A stretch of 64,000 bases of DNA from Streptomyces sp. WMMB 322 (GCF_900090145.1 NZ_FMHI01000003.1:86228-150227); one strand, 5' to 3'; positions 36,041 to 45,313 are shown, counted from the stretch's first letter. The notes: generated by a model not told the origin, from the sequence alone. Numbers and translations: made by a program.

Positions 36041-37291
36041 ATGGCCGGTACGAGGCCGGGGACTCCACGCGTCCTGCGCGCGATGAACGACCGGGCCGCC
36101 CTCGACCTGCTGCTCGCCGAGGGGCCCCTCTCCCGCGGGCGCATCGGCGAGCTGACCGGCCTGTCCAAGCCGACGGCCTCACAGCTGCTGGCCCGGCTGG
36201 AGGCCGCGGGTCTCGTCGTCGTCACCGGGAGGAGCGAAGGCCGCCCCGGCCCCAACGCGCAGCTCTTCGCCGTCAACGGTCGAGCGGCTCATGTCGCCGG
36301 AGTCGACGTCACCGCGGCCCGCGTCCTCGCCGCCGTCGCCGACATCACCGGCCGCGTCGCCGGCACCTTCGAGCTGCCCGCCCCTGCCCGGCCACGGGAA
36401 GGCCCGGCTCCGCCCGAGCTGGTCCGGCGGGCCGTCGAGGGGGCCGCCGGGGCCGCGGGCGTCGACCCGTCCGCGCTGCACCGCGCGGTCGTGGGCACGC
36501 CCGGCGCCTTCGACCCGGGTACGGGGCGGCTGCGCTACGCCTCGCATCTGCCCGGCTGGCACTCCCCCACGCTGCTGGAGGAGATGGCCGCCACGCTGCC
36601 GGTGCCCCTCGGATACGAGAACGACGTCAATCTCGTCGCCGTCGCGGAGCAGCGGCTCGGAGCGGGCCGCGGGCACGACGACTTCGTGCTGCTGTGGAAC
36701 GAGGAGGGCATCGGTGCCGCCCTCGTCCTCGGAGGGCGGCTGCACCGTGGACGCACGGGCGGCGCGGGCGAGGTCGGTCTCCTCCCGGTGCCCGGCACGC
36801 CCCTCGTCCGCGACCCGGCGCGGTGCAACAGCGGCGGCTTCCAGGAACTGGCGGGCGCCGGCGCCGTACTGCGCTGGGCGCGTGAACTGGGCCTGCCCCA
36901 CGAGCACGACGGCTCGCTGCACGCCCGAGCCGCCGCTCTGGTCGCGCGCGCCGCGTCGGCCGCCACGGGCGCGGACGGTGCACCCGGCGAGCGGGGCGGG
37001 AGCGGCCCGCACGCCGGACTGCTGCGGCGGCTGGCCACGGGAACGGCCGTCGGGCTGGCGTCCATGGTCGCCGTGCTCGACCCGGAGCTGATCGTGCTCT
37101 CCGGGGGCGTACTCGCGGCCGGCGGGGAGCGGCTGCGACGGCTCGTGCAGGACGAACTGACCGAACTCGCCGTGCCCCGGCCGGCGTTGAAACTGGGCAC
37201 GGTCACCGGCGAGGCCGTGCTGCACGGGGCGCTGGAGAGCGCGCTGGCCACGACCCGTGACGAAGTGTTCGACACCTCGCGCCGAAGCTGA
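36041..37291 (+). CDS. csnR: ROK-family repressor, CsnR-like
   Basis: A 416-residue ROK protein: an N-terminal winged helix-turn-helix (residues 25-80; GRIGELTGLSKPTASQLL) joined to a sugar-kinase-like domain. The kinase part keeps GYENDVNLVA and VVGTPGAF but lacks the CxCGxxGCxE zinc motif (only ARCNSGGFQE remains), and a Gly/Ala-rich loop replaces part of the lid, so it is a regulator, not a kinase. In Streptomyces lividans and coelicolor the ROK repressor CsnR controls chitosanase genes and heads the csnR-csnK operon. Here it is followed within 17 bases by a GH4 gene and a BadF-type kinase, matching csnR-csnH-csnK without transporter genes. Confidence 0.78.
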   Translation: MAGTRPGTPRVLRAMNDRAALDLLLAEGPLSRGRIGELTGLSKPTASQLLARLEAAGLVVVTGRSEGRPGPNAQLFAVNGRAAHVAGVDVTAARVLAAVADITGRVAGTFELPAPARPREGPAPPELVRRAVEGAAGAAGVDPSALHRAVVGTPGAFDPGTGRLRYASHLPGWHSPTLLEEMAATLPVPLGYENDVNLVAVAEQRLGAGRGHDDFVLLWNEEGIGAALVLGGRLHRGRTGGAGEVGLLPVPGTPLVRDPARCNSGGFQELAGAGAVLRWARELGLPHEHDGSLHARAAALVARAASAATGADGAPGERGGSGPHAGLLRRLATGTAVGLASMVAVLDPELIVLSGGVLAAGGERLRRLVQDELTELAVPRPALKLGTVTGEAVLHGALESALATTRDEVFDTSRRS

Positions 37292-37308
37292 AGGGACTGC
37301 AGGACGAC

Positions 37309-38601
37309 ATGAGAATCGCAGTGGTCGGCGGTGGCTCCACGTACACCCCCGAACTCGTCGACGGCCTCGCACGGTTGCGGGACACGCTCCCCGTGAGCGA
37401 CCTGGTGCTCGTCGACCCGGCGAAGGACCGGCTGGAGCCGGTGGCCGGCCTGGCACGCCGGATCCTCGCCCAGCAGGGCCATCCGGCGACCGTCACCGCC
37501 ACGTCGGACGTCGAGGCGGGCACGGCCGGTGCCGACGCCGTGCTGCTCCAGCTGCGCGTCGGAGGGCAGGCGGCACGGCACCAGGACGAGACGTGGCCCC
37601 TGGAGTGCGGCTGCGTCGGGCAGGAGACGACGGGGGCGGGCGGGCTGGCCAAGGCCCTGCGGACCGTTCCCGTGGTGCTCGACATCGCGGAACGTGTGCG
37701 GCGGACCAGTCCGGACGCGTGGATCGTCGACTTCACCAATCCCGTCGGCATCGTCACCCGCGCCCTGCTCCGGGCCGGGCACAGGACGGTCGGGCTGTGC
37801 AACGTGGCGGTCAATCTCCAGCGCAGGTTCGCAGGGCTGCTGGGGGTGCCCCCGGAGGAGGTCCACCTCGACCACTACGGGCTCAACCACCTCACGTGGG
37901 AGCTGGGCGTGCGGCTCGGCGGCCCGGGCGGAGCGGACGTCCTGCCGCGGCTGCTCGACGAGCACGCCGACGCCTTCGCCCTGGAACTGAGGATGCCTCG
38001 CCGCGTGCTGGAGACTCTCGGCGTCTTCCCGTCGTACTACCTGCGCTACTACTACGCGCACGACGAGACCGTCGAGGAGCTGCGTACGAAGCCGTCACGG
38101 GCCGAGGAAGTCGCGGCGATGGAGCGGGAGCTGCTGAGGATGTACGACGATCCCGCCCTGACCGCGAAGCCCGCCCTGCTCGGCAAGCGCGGCGGCGCCT
38201 TCTACTCGGAGGCGGCGGTGGCACTGGTCGCGGCGCTGCTGGGGACGTCCGGCGGACAGGACGGGGACGGGAAGCCGGGTTCGAACGTCCAGGTCGTCAA
38301 CGTGCGCAACGACGGCACGCTGCCGTTCCTGCCCCGCGACGCGGTGATCGAGGCACCGGCCCGGGTCGGACCCGACGGCGCCGTGCCACTGGACGCGCCC
38401 GCCGTCGGCCCCCTCCAGGCCGGACTGATCTCGCACGTCCACGCCTACGAGGAGCTGGCGCTTCAGGCGGCACTCCACGGCGGACGCGAGCGGGTCTTCA
38501 AGGCGTTGCTGGCGCACCCGCTGGTCGGTCAGTACGACCGCGCCGAAGCGCTGACCGACCGGCTTGTCGCCCACAACCGGGAGCACCTGGCGTGGGCCTG
38601 A
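37309..38601 (+). CDS. csnH: GH4-family glycosidase (6-phospho-beta-glucosidase type)
   Basis: A 430-residue NAD- and metal-dependent GH4 hydrolase, which cleaves glycosides by oxidation-elimination. Seen motifs: the Rossmann start RIAVVGGGSTYTPEL, CGCVGQETTGAGG, DFTNPVGIVTRA, the metal-binding Cys/His region GLCNVAVNLQRR and HLDHYGLNHL. GH4 6-phospho-glucosidases usually need a phosphorylated sugar; with no PTS gene here, the kinase that overlaps its end is the likely source. In the csn operon this gene is proposed to split chitosan oligosaccharides after uptake. ATG 37309; the last ten bases overlap csnK. Confidence 0.85.
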   Translation: MRIAVVGGGSTYTPELVDGLARLRDTLPVSDLVLVDPAKDRLEPVAGLARRILAQQGHPATVTATSDVEAGTAGADAVLLQLRVGGQAARHQDETWPLECGCVGQETTGAGGLAKALRTVPVVLDIAERVRRTSPDAWIVDFTNPVGIVTRALLRAGHRTVGLCNVAVNLQRRFAGLLGVPPEEVHLDHYGLNHLTWELGVRLGGPGGADVLPRLLDEHADAFALELRMPRRVLETLGVFPSYYLRYYYAHDETVEELRTKPSRAEEVAAMERELLRMYDDPALTAKPALLGKRGGAFYSEAAVALVAALLGTSGGQDGDGKPGSNVQVVNVRNDGTLPFLPRDAVIEAPARVGPDGAVPLDAPAVGPLQAGLISHVHAYEELALQAALHGGRERVFKALLAHPLVGQYDRAEALTDRLVAHNREHLAWA

Positions 38602-39584
38602 GCACCTCGGCCTGCCTCGCGATCGACGCAGGCAACACCAAGACGGACGTGACGGTCGTCGACGTCGGCGGCGCCGTGCTGGGCAGAGGGCGGGGCGGCG
38701 GCTTCCAGCCGCAGGCCACGGGCGTTCAGGCCGCGGTGGACGCACTCGGGGTGCCGGTCGGCACGGCACTCGCGGAGGCGGGGGCCGCGCCCGGGCAGCC
38801 GGTCGCGCACGTCTCGGCCTGCCTCGCCAACGCCGATCTGCCGCGCGAGGAGAGCGAGTTGAGCGCGGCCCTGACCGCGCGGGGCTGGGGCCGCACCACC
38901 CGCGTCGCCAACGACACCTTCGCCGTCCTGCGGGCCGGACTGCCGGACGACGGTTCCGTCCGGCACGGGGTGGCGGTCGTCTGCGGCGCGGGCGTCAACT
39001 GCGCGGGCCAGGACGGCGAGGGCGGCACGCACCGCTTTCTCGCCCTGGGCCGGCTCTCGGGCGACTTCGGCGGTGGCGGGGGACTCGCCGCGGAGGCCGT
39101 CTGGTTCGCGGCGAGGGCCGAGGACGGGCGCGGCGAGGACACGCAGCTCGCGCGGGAGGTGCCCTGGCACTTCGGACTGACCTCGATGCACGCGCTCATC
39201 GAGGCCCTGCACCTGGGCGACCTTCCCCGTACCCGCATGCACGAGATCACGCCGATCCTCTTCGAGACCGCCTCCGCCGGTGACGCGGTGGCCCGCGCCA
39301 TCGTGGAGCGGCAGGCGGACGAGCTCGTCTCGATGATCGGGGTCAGCCTGAGGCGTCTCGGGCTGCTGGAGACGGCGACGCCGGTCTTCCTGGGCGGCAG
39401 CGTCGCCGCGGCCCGCCATCCGCTGCTGCACGACCACCTCGCACGCGGACTGGCCGTGCGCGCCCCGAAGGCGACGCCCCAGCTCGTGACGGCGCCGCCG
39501 GTCCTGGGAGCGGCGCTGCTCGGCCTCGACGAGGCCGGCGCACCGCCCCAGGCGCACGCCCGCCTGCGGGCCCACTACGCGTGA
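38592..39584 (+). CDS. csnK: BadF/BadG-type sugar kinase (N-acetylglucosamine-kinase-like)
   Basis: A 330-residue ASKHA-fold kinase. The N-terminal phosphate loop is DAGNTKTD (residues 11-18); the second phosphate site is CGAGVNCAG near residue 133; adenosine-site glycine loops are GDFGGGGG and FLGGSVAAARH. This family includes GlcNAc kinases and BadF-type ATPases; the DAGNTKTD start favours sugar kinase. GTG 38592 overlaps the GH4 stop by ten bases, implying translational coupling. In the csn operon the kinase is thought to phosphorylate imported glucosamine or its oligomers. A hairpin follows three bases after the stop. Confidence 0.85.
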   Translation: MGLSTSACLAIDAGNTKTDVTVVDVGGAVLGRGRGGGFQPQATGVQAAVDALGVPVGTALAEAGAAPGQPVAHVSACLANADLPREESELSAALTARGWGRTTRVANDTFAVLRAGLPDDGSVRHGVAVVCGAGVNCAGQDGEGGTHRFLALGRLSGDFGGGGGLAAEAVWFAARAEDGRGEDTQLAREVPWHFGLTSMHALIEALHLGDLPRTRMHEITPILFETASAGDAVARAIVERQADELVSMIGVSLRRLGLLETATPVFLGGSVAAARHPLLHDHLARGLAVRAPKATPQLVTAPPVLGAALLGLDEAGAPPQAHARLRAHYA

Positions 39585-39586
39585 GC

Positions 39587-39618
39587 GTGCGCACCCTCAC
39601 GAGCGGAAGGGTGCGCAC
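39587..39618 (+). terminator. Terminator of the csn operon
   Basis: GTGCGCACCCT (39587-39597) pairs with AGGGTGCGCAC (39608-39618), ten-base loop, directly after csnK. Confidence 0.65.
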
Positions 39619-39666
39619 CCTCGTACGGACAGGCCGGGCCCGGCGGGCAGGCCCCGGAGGTGCCGG

Positions 39667-41268
39667 TCAGGTGAGGTGGAGCGTGATCGTCGTCCATGCC
39701 CCCACGTGCACGCGGTCGCCGCTCTTGAGCGGAACGGGGACGAAGGGCTGGATCGGGTCCTCGGCGCCGTTGATGGTGGTTCCGTTCGTCGAGTCCTGAT
39801 CGACCACCGACCAGCTGCCGTCGGGCTGCTGCACCAGCACGGCGTGCTGGTGCGAGACACCCGGGTCCTCCGGCGTGCGCGCCAGGTCGATGTCGGGCGC
39901 CTCGCCGGTGGAGTGGCGCCGGCGGCCGATGGTGATCTGGTTTCCGGTGAGCGGGAGCTGCTGCTCGGGCGAGTACGCGGGCAGGTTCAGGTTCGAGGCC
40001 TCCGGACCGCTGCGGTCCATCATCGCCGCGAAGTACTGGCGGTCGGGCGCGATGACGGCCACCCACGATCCGGACAGCCCGGACGACTGCATCTGGCCCT
40101 GTTCGTGCCCACCCGTCCCGGGCTGCTGCGGGTACTGGTGCTGGGGCTGGGGCTGCTGCCCCTGCCCGGGGGCCTGTCCCTGCCCGGGGGCCTGCCCCTG
40201 GCCGGGAAACGACGGCGGTCCGGGCGGCTGCGACTGCTCCTGCTGCGGGGGCGCGGGCGGCGGGATGGACCAGTCGCCGCTCGGCGACGACGGCTGCTGC
40301 GGCCCCCCGGGCGCGGGCGGCGCCATGGGCCCGCCCTGGCCCTGGCCCGGACCTGGCCCCGGACTGCCCGGACCTGGCCCCGGACCCTGGCCGAAGCCCT
40401 GGTCGGGACCTTGTCCCGGACCCTGGCCGAAGCCCTGGTCGGGACCTTGTCCCGGACCCTGGCCGAAGCCCTGACCCGGCCCCTGCCCGGGGTATCCGCC
40501 GAACCCCTGCGGAGGCTGATCCGAAGTGAGCGGCTCCGCGGGCCGGTTGACCTCGGAGGGACGGTCCGCGCTGTCGAAGTCGTACCGCTGGTCCGCGCCG
40601 GACGAGGGAGCACCGGGAAACGGCGGGGGCGGAGGCTGACCCTGCTGACCCTGCTGACCAGGCGGCGGTGGGGGAGGCGGAGGGGGCCCCTGCCGGCCCT
40701 GCGGCCCGGGGGGCGGCGGAGGCGGACCGGGCTGGCCCTGCGGGCCGGGGCCGTTCTGGACGCCCGGCCGGGAGAAGGCGTCCGGCTGCGGCGACTGGTC
40801 CGCCGGTACGTACGTCATCGGCGAGTTCGTCAGGAAGTTGTAACGGCAGTTGTCGCAGAACGGCACCTGCCCCTCGCGGGGCTTGCCGCACTGGGGGCAT
40901 GTCTCACCCTGGGCCTGAGGCCCGGGACCGCCGGGAGGTGCCGGAGGGCCGGCGGGAGCGGGACCACCGGGGCCACCGGGTGCAGGGCCACCGGGGCCAC
41001 CCGGGCCGCCGGGACCGTCGCTCATGGGCCCCGGGTAGCCGTAGCCCTGGGACGGAGGGCCGGGAGGGACCGGTCCGCCGCCGGGCGCACCCTGTCCGCC
41101 CGGCGAGGCAGAGGGGCCGGGGTAGCCGTAACCGCCTCCGGGCACCGGCGGCGAGGATGACGGCGGAATCGCACCGGCGGGTGCGGAGGTCGATTCGGCC
41201 ATGCGGTGACCGCATACCTCGCACCAGTCGTCGGCGGCCGACTGGTGTCCGTTCGGGCAAGTCGGCAT
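39667..41268 (-). CDS. Zinc-ribbon, low-complexity and FHA-domain protein
   Basis: A 533-residue signalling protein. Residues 3-20 form a Cys4 zinc ribbon (CPNGH, CEVCG); a second Cys4 ribbon (CPQCGKP, CDNCRYN) lies near residues 120-145. Both are set in a long Pro/Gly/Gln-rich linker with 12-residue repeats (about residues 265-296) of the type GQGFGQGPDQ. The C-terminal 88 residues are an FHA domain, which binds phosphothreonine: GRRRHS, the SHQHA block and the DSTNGTTING loop. It lies downstream of a PP2C and a coiled-coil protein gene on the same strand. ATG 41268 follows GGGGAGG. The phosphoprotein partner is unknown. Confidence 0.85.
   Translation of the reverse strand: MPTCPNGHQSAADDWCEVCGHRMAESTSAPAGAIPPSSSPPVPGGGYGYPGPSASPGGQGAPGGGPVPPGPPSQGYGYPGPMSDGPGGPGGPGGPAPGGPGGPAPAGPPAPPGGPGPQAQGETCPQCGKPREGQVPFCDNCRYNFLTNSPMTYVPADQSPQPDAFSRPGVQNGPGPQGQPGPPPPPPGPQGRQGPPPPPPPPPGQQGQQGQPPPPPFPGAPSSGADQRYDFDSADRPSEVNRPAEPLTSDQPPQGFGGYPGQGPGQGFGQGPGQGPDQGFGQGPGQGPDQGFGQGPGPGPGSPGPGPGQGQGGPMAPPAPGGPQQPSSPSGDWSIPPPAPPQQEQSQPPGPPSFPGQGQAPGQGQAPGQGQQPQPQHQYPQQPGTGGHEQGQMQSSGLSGSWVAVIAPDRQYFAAMMDRSGPEASNLNLPAYSPEQQLPLTGNQITIGRRRHSTGEAPDIDLARTPEDPGVSHQHAVLVQQPDGSWSVVDQDSTNGTTINGAEDPIQPFVPVPLKSGDRVHVGAWTTITLHLT
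40381..40479. repeat. 36-bp tandem repeat inside the FHA-protein linker
   Basis: Two identical 36-bp units (40381-40416 and 40417-40452) beginning CGGACCCTGGCCGAAGCCCT, plus a partial third unit to about 40474. The unit is a multiple of three and codes 12 residues, so changes in copy number would keep the frame. Confidence 0.85.
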
Positions 41269-41750
41269 GATGAGTGCCTCCCCCTTGTGCTCTCGCTTCC
41301 GTACCTGCGGTACGGCCCTCGCGGGCTCTGTCACCTCTTCACACGGACCGTCTTCGTGGACCGCGTCCCAGTGTCATCTCGTCGGCGTCGGCAACCTTCG
41401 CCTTCAGCCGAACAGTACCGCTCGCGGCGTCGATGACGTCCACCACCTTCGAAAGCAGCTTCGAGGTATCTGCGTCACCGGAAGCCCCGACCGACCGTAC
41501 GGCGCACCCCGGTTGTACGGTTGCGCCCTCTTCGTCCCCCTGGCCTGCGCCGCTCCGGCCCGTCCTCGACCGCCTCGGTGACCGCCTCGGTGAGCCCCGC
41601 CGGCATGCGGCCCTACGGACCGGGCACCGGCCGGGTCCCCATGGACGGACGGCCTCGTGACGACGGACGGCCTCGGCGACGACGGACGGCTCCGGCCCGC
41701 ATCGCCCGCCTCCTCGTCCCCGCGGCGGTTCAGGACAGGCCCCCGGTCCC
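41269..41750. other. Spacer between PP2C and FHA genes
   Basis: 482 bases between two same-strand genes. It contains short repeats (GACCGCCTCGGT twice near 41570; GACGGACGGCCTCG-like copies near 41645-41685) and probably a separate promoter for the FHA gene. No gene is supported. Confidence 0.45.
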
Positions 41751-43256
41751 CTACGACGGGCCGGGGAAGGGGATGACGGCCACGGTCGCGTTGTCGTGTC
41801 CGCCGCCGTCCAGCGCGAAACCGACCAGACGCTGCGCGGCCTGCAGGGGGCGTGCGCCGCTGTCCGCCGGTACGGCCGCCGCCATCTGTTCAGCGGACTC
41901 CGCGTAGTTCCAGACGCCGTCCGTGCAGACGATCACGACCCCTGCGCCCTCCGGCTTGTACGAAGCGGTGTGCGGTTCGACCTCGTAGGCGTCCGCGCCG
42001 AGCCATCCCGTGATGGCGTGCGCGCGCGGGTCGGCGTAGGCCTCGCCCTCGGTCATCAGTCCCGCCGCGACCATCTGCGCCGCCCACGAGTCGTCCTCGG
42101 TGAGGCGCGCGGGCGGCGCACCGTGCGCCTCGGGCACCCAGTAGGCGCGGCTGTCCCCGATCCAGCCGACGGTCAGGATGCCTTCGGCGGTCAGGGCACC
42201 CACGATCGTGCATGCCGGTGCGTTCTTGGACGGCTCGTTGGGGCCTTCGGCGGCGAGGGCGGTGACCGCCTCGGATGCGGCGACGAGCGCGTCGTGCATG
42301 GCCTGCTGCGCGGGTGTGCCGCGCGGCACGGCTTCGCTCATCGACGCGCCCGCGGCGAGGGCCGCCGCAGCGGAGGCGTCGTCGGGCCGGGTGGCCGAGG
42401 AGACGCCGTCACAGACCACGGCGATGGTCACCGGGGCGCCCGACGGCGTCGCCGTCTCGTGCAGCGAGAAGAAGTCCTCGTTCCGGTGGTGACGCAGCCC
42501 GCGGTCGCTGGCGGCCGCCACCGAGGGCAACGCGCCTTCCATGTGGTCGCGTTCCCGCGGCTGCTGGTGACCGCAGTGGTCGCAGTAGCCGTCTCCGTCC
42601 ACGGCTCCGGTGCCGCAGGCGACACAGCGCGCCGAGGCGGCGGCAGCGGGCGTTCCCGCGGGCTCCGTGGTGTGCGGCGACGGTCCGTCGTGCGGCGAAT
42701 CGTCCAGCGTGAGCCGGGGGTCGGCGGCGCGAGGATCAGGAGCCGCCGGCGGCGACGGATGCGGCGGTGCGGACGGATGCGGCGGTACCACCGGCGGCTG
42801 CGCCGGTGGCGCGGACGGCTGCGGCGGCGCCACCGGGCCGTCCGGTGTCCCCGGGGGCGGCTGCTCGTGCGTCGACGACGCAGGCACCGCGGGCGGAGCC
42901 GGCAGCGGCGGGCCCTGGACGGAGGGACCGTCGCCCTGCGGTCCCGGTACGGGCGGCCCCTGCACATCCAGCCGCCCCCGTACGCCCGGCCCCGCATACC
43001 CGGGGCGCGCGCCCGGTACGGGGTTGTCCGCCGGCGCCAGCGTGAAGTCCGGTTCGCCGGGAGGCCGGGGCGGCATGCCCGGTGGCATGTCCCCTGCCCA
43101 GCCGCCGGGTGCGACCGGCCGCACGCCACCGGGGGCCCCGCCGGTCCCGCTGCCGGGGCGGGCGGCACCCAGATCTGCGCCGCAGACTCCGCAGAAGCGC
43201 TCCCCCGCCGCCAGTGGTTCGGAGCAGCGCGGACACGCGGACAGTTGATCAAGCAT
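41751..43256 (-). CDS. PP2C protein phosphatase with two zinc ribbons
   Basis: A 501-residue protein. Residues 8-26 are a zinc ribbon (CPRC, CGVCG), followed by a 190-residue Pro/Gly-rich linker and a second ribbon near residues 212-232 (CVACG, CDHCG). The C-terminal 250 residues form a PPM/PP2C phosphatase: SDRGLRHHRNEDFF start, the VVCDGVSSATRPDDAS metal motif, VGWIGDSRAYW, DDSWAAQ, and the closing CTDGVWNY and HDNATVAV. It removes phosphate from Ser/Thr in proteins, presumably reversing the signal read by the downstream FHA protein. ATG 43254-43256; only a weak ribosome-binding site. Confidence 0.88.
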   Translation of the reverse strand: MLDQLSACPRCSEPLAAGERFCGVCGADLGAARPGSGTGGAPGGVRPVAPGGWAGDMPPGMPPRPPGEPDFTLAPADNPVPGARPGYAGPGVRGRLDVQGPPVPGPQGDGPSVQGPPLPAPPAVPASSTHEQPPPGTPDGPVAPPQPSAPPAQPPVVPPHPSAPPHPSPPAAPDPRAADPRLTLDDSPHDGPSPHTTEPAGTPAAAASARCVACGTGAVDGDGYCDHCGHQQPRERDHMEGALPSVAAASDRGLRHHRNEDFFSLHETATPSGAPVTIAVVCDGVSSATRPDDASAAAALAAGASMSEAVPRGTPAQQAMHDALVAASEAVTALAAEGPNEPSKNAPACTIVGALTAEGILTVGWIGDSRAYWVPEAHGAPPARLTEDDSWAAQMVAAGLMTEGEAYADPRAHAITGWLGADAYEVEPHTASYKPEGAGVVIVCTDGVWNYAESAEQMAAAVPADSGARPLQAAQRLVGFALDGGGHDNATVAVIPFPGPS

Positions 43257-43433
43257 GGTCACACCCACGTCCTGGGGCGGAAGGGGCAGGCCCGTTCCGC
43301 CGGTTCGGTCCTCTCGGTGCCGGGCTGCGCGAGCCGGACACGTAAGCGGCACACACATGTGCGGCATCTGTGGCACGCACCGTGGCGGCACGTGCGCCGT
43401 CGCGGCCGGGGCGTGCCGTTCCCCGGACTCCGC

Positions 43434-44807
43434 TCACGCGTCCGTCACCCCTTCCACCCGTGCGGGACCGCCTTCGCCGTCCTGCCGCGACGCCGTCAGA
43501 ACCTGCTGTGCCGCGTGCTGATAACGCCGCACCGCGTCCTCCGCGGCCCGCAGATCGCACGGCGCGCTCCACAGCATGCGCCGTGCCGCGTCGTAGCGCT
43601 CGGTCAGCATCCGCTCCTCCCCCATGCCTTGCTGTGCCACCTTTGCCTTGTACGCGTCGAGACGCCCGCGCAGTTCCGCCCGTACCGCCAACGGTGCCGT
43701 AACGGCGGCGAGCTGGGCACGTGCGCGGTCCAACTCGTCCTCCGCGCGCTGCTCCAGGCTCTCCAGCAGCGGCGAGAGGCGGTGCCACTGGGAGCGGCGC
43801 CTGTATTCCGCCGCGGCGGACAGCTGCTCCTGGAGGGCGGTCGCGGGGCCGCTCACCGCGGGGACCTCGGAGGCCGCGATCTTGGCCAGTACCTCGCCAC
43901 GAGCCGCGCGGGCCTCCGCCAGTGTGCGGTCCGCGCGGGAGAGGACGTCACGCAGCCGCATCAGCCGCTGTTCGGAGTCCTGGCGGACGTTGAGCACGGC
44001 GTCGATCTCGCGGCGGATGTCCTCGAGTTCACGCGCGGCGCGGTCGTAGCGGGAGGTGTCGGGCCTGCCCCCGCCGGGTGCGCTGCTGCCGCCCGCCGGC
44101 GTCCAGAAGGCGAGCGGGTCGGAGACCACTTCGGCGCGCAGCGAGGTGAGTTCCTCCGTCGTACGCTCCAGGTCGTCGCCCGAGGGATGCTCCCCAGGGC
44201 GTACGCCGACGGAGTGCGCGAGGGAGCGCACGCGGCGCAGTTCGGCGGCGAGCATGTCTATGCGGGCGGGCAGTGCCGACCAGACCGAATCGGCAGCCGC
44301 CACGACATCGAGGGCCTGCGCGTACCAGCCGTTCATCCACTCGACGAGCGTGCTGAGAGTCGCCTCCTCCTCCGGCTGCGGGCCTCCGCCGCCCCCACCG
44401 GGGCCCTCGACGGCGCCCGCGGAGCTCTCGACCCCGTCCGCCGGGTTGCCCGCACCTCCCGCGGCGCTGCCGGGAAGTGTGTGGAACCCGCGCAGCAGCT
44501 GCGTCAGTTCGGCGAGATCCTCGCGGCTGGGCCAGCGACGGCGCTCGCGCACCTCCTGTGCCTTGGCCAGCGCACCGCTGTAGTACTCGAAGACGTTCCA
44601 CAGCCTGGTGACGGCCTCCTCGGCCCGCGCCCAGCGTCCGGCCGTCGTGCCGGTCAGCTGCGCGCCCTCGAGCAGGCGGCGCCCCGCGTGGTCCTGCAGC
44701 GCCAGCAACGACGACTCGACCGCCTCGTGTTCGGCGGTGAGCCTTTCCAGAGCACGGTCGGCCTCCTCCCGGCTCATCACCGGTCCCGTGGGTCCCGCGG
44801 GCCCCAT
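43434..44807 (-). CDS. Coiled-coil protein of unknown function, linked to PP2C/FHA genes
   Basis: A 457-residue protein dominated by charged heptad-like helices: residues 12-110, about 180-215 and 250-430. A Gly-rich loop (PGGGGGGPQ, about residue 140) and a second Gly/Pro/Ser stretch near 235 break them. There is no signal peptide or membrane helix, and I do not recognise a named domain. ATG 44805-44807 has GAGGTGATCG directly upstream; MSREEADRAL ten residues later is an alternative. It is the first of three same-strand genes ending with a PP2C and an FHA protein, suggesting a scaffold or phosphorylation target in that module. Confidence 0.72.
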   Translation of the reverse strand: MGPAGPTGPVMSREEADRALERLTAEHEAVESSLLALQDHAGRRLLEGAQLTGTTAGRWARAEEAVTRLWNVFEYYSGALAKAQEVRERRRWPSREDLAELTQLLRGFHTLPGSAAGGAGNPADGVESSAGAVEGPGGGGGGPQPEEEATLSTLVEWMNGWYAQALDVVAAADSVWSALPARIDMLAAELRRVRSLAHSVGVRPGEHPSGDDLERTTEELTSLRAEVVSDPLAFWTPAGGSSAPGGGRPDTSRYDRAARELEDIRREIDAVLNVRQDSEQRLMRLRDVLSRADRTLAEARAARGEVLAKIAASEVPAVSGPATALQEQLSAAAEYRRRSQWHRLSPLLESLEQRAEDELDRARAQLAAVTAPLAVRAELRGRLDAYKAKVAQQGMGEERMLTERYDAARRMLWSAPCDLRAAEDAVRRYQHAAQQVLTASRQDGEGGPARVEGVTDA

Positions 44808-45313
44808 CGATCACCTCGCTGCTTCCGTCGTGTCTGCTGTCCGTGCCGGGGCGGGCCGCTGCCGGCCGGCGGTCCGGGCCTGTTCGGGGCCGCCTCTCAA
44901 CGGGCCGGCCGAAGGGAGTCGCACACCTCGTCGCACCCGTCCTCACCCCACCCCGACGGCATCGTTGACGACGGCATCGTTGACGACGGCGCCGGCTGTG
45001 AGCGAGACGGCGAGGACCGCGGCACACGGGCCGGGCACGGAGTCCCCCGCCGGACGCGAGTACAGCTCTGTCACCGGTCGCCGCCCTCCCCCTGGTCGTT
45101 GCCGGGCCGTCCGCCACGCCTACGTTGTGCGATGCGTCTGTCGCAACGGGTTGAGGCCCACGGCCAGAGTATGGCCACGCGGAACATCAACCACACTGTT
45201 TCCACCGGGATCTTGTTCGGATCGGGATCTGCGGCGGCCGCCGGGAACCCCCGGAACTCACCGGGTCCGCGGTTCCTTCCGGGTACACGCCGCCCGTACG
45301 GCGCCGGTTCCCC
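44808..45313. other. Intergenic region with short tandem repeat
   Basis: 506 bases between the TSUP stop and the coiled-coil gene start, both minus strand. It should hold the promoter of the coiled-coil/PP2C/FHA set. A 15-bp unit GACGGCATCGTTGAC is repeated at 44956-44970 and 44971-44985, with a partial third copy to 44991. A lower-GC stretch at 45150-45240 could hold a promoter. No gene seen. Confidence 0.5.

Noticed and set aside
36041..37291. ROK protein as an active sugar kinase
   Set aside because: It has an N-terminal helix-turn-helix and lacks the conserved ROK zinc motif; the operon has a separate kinase.
44956..44991. Short direct repeats as a CRISPR-like array
   Set aside because: The 15-bp units are head to tail without spacers, with only two full copies; no cas gene is in the window.
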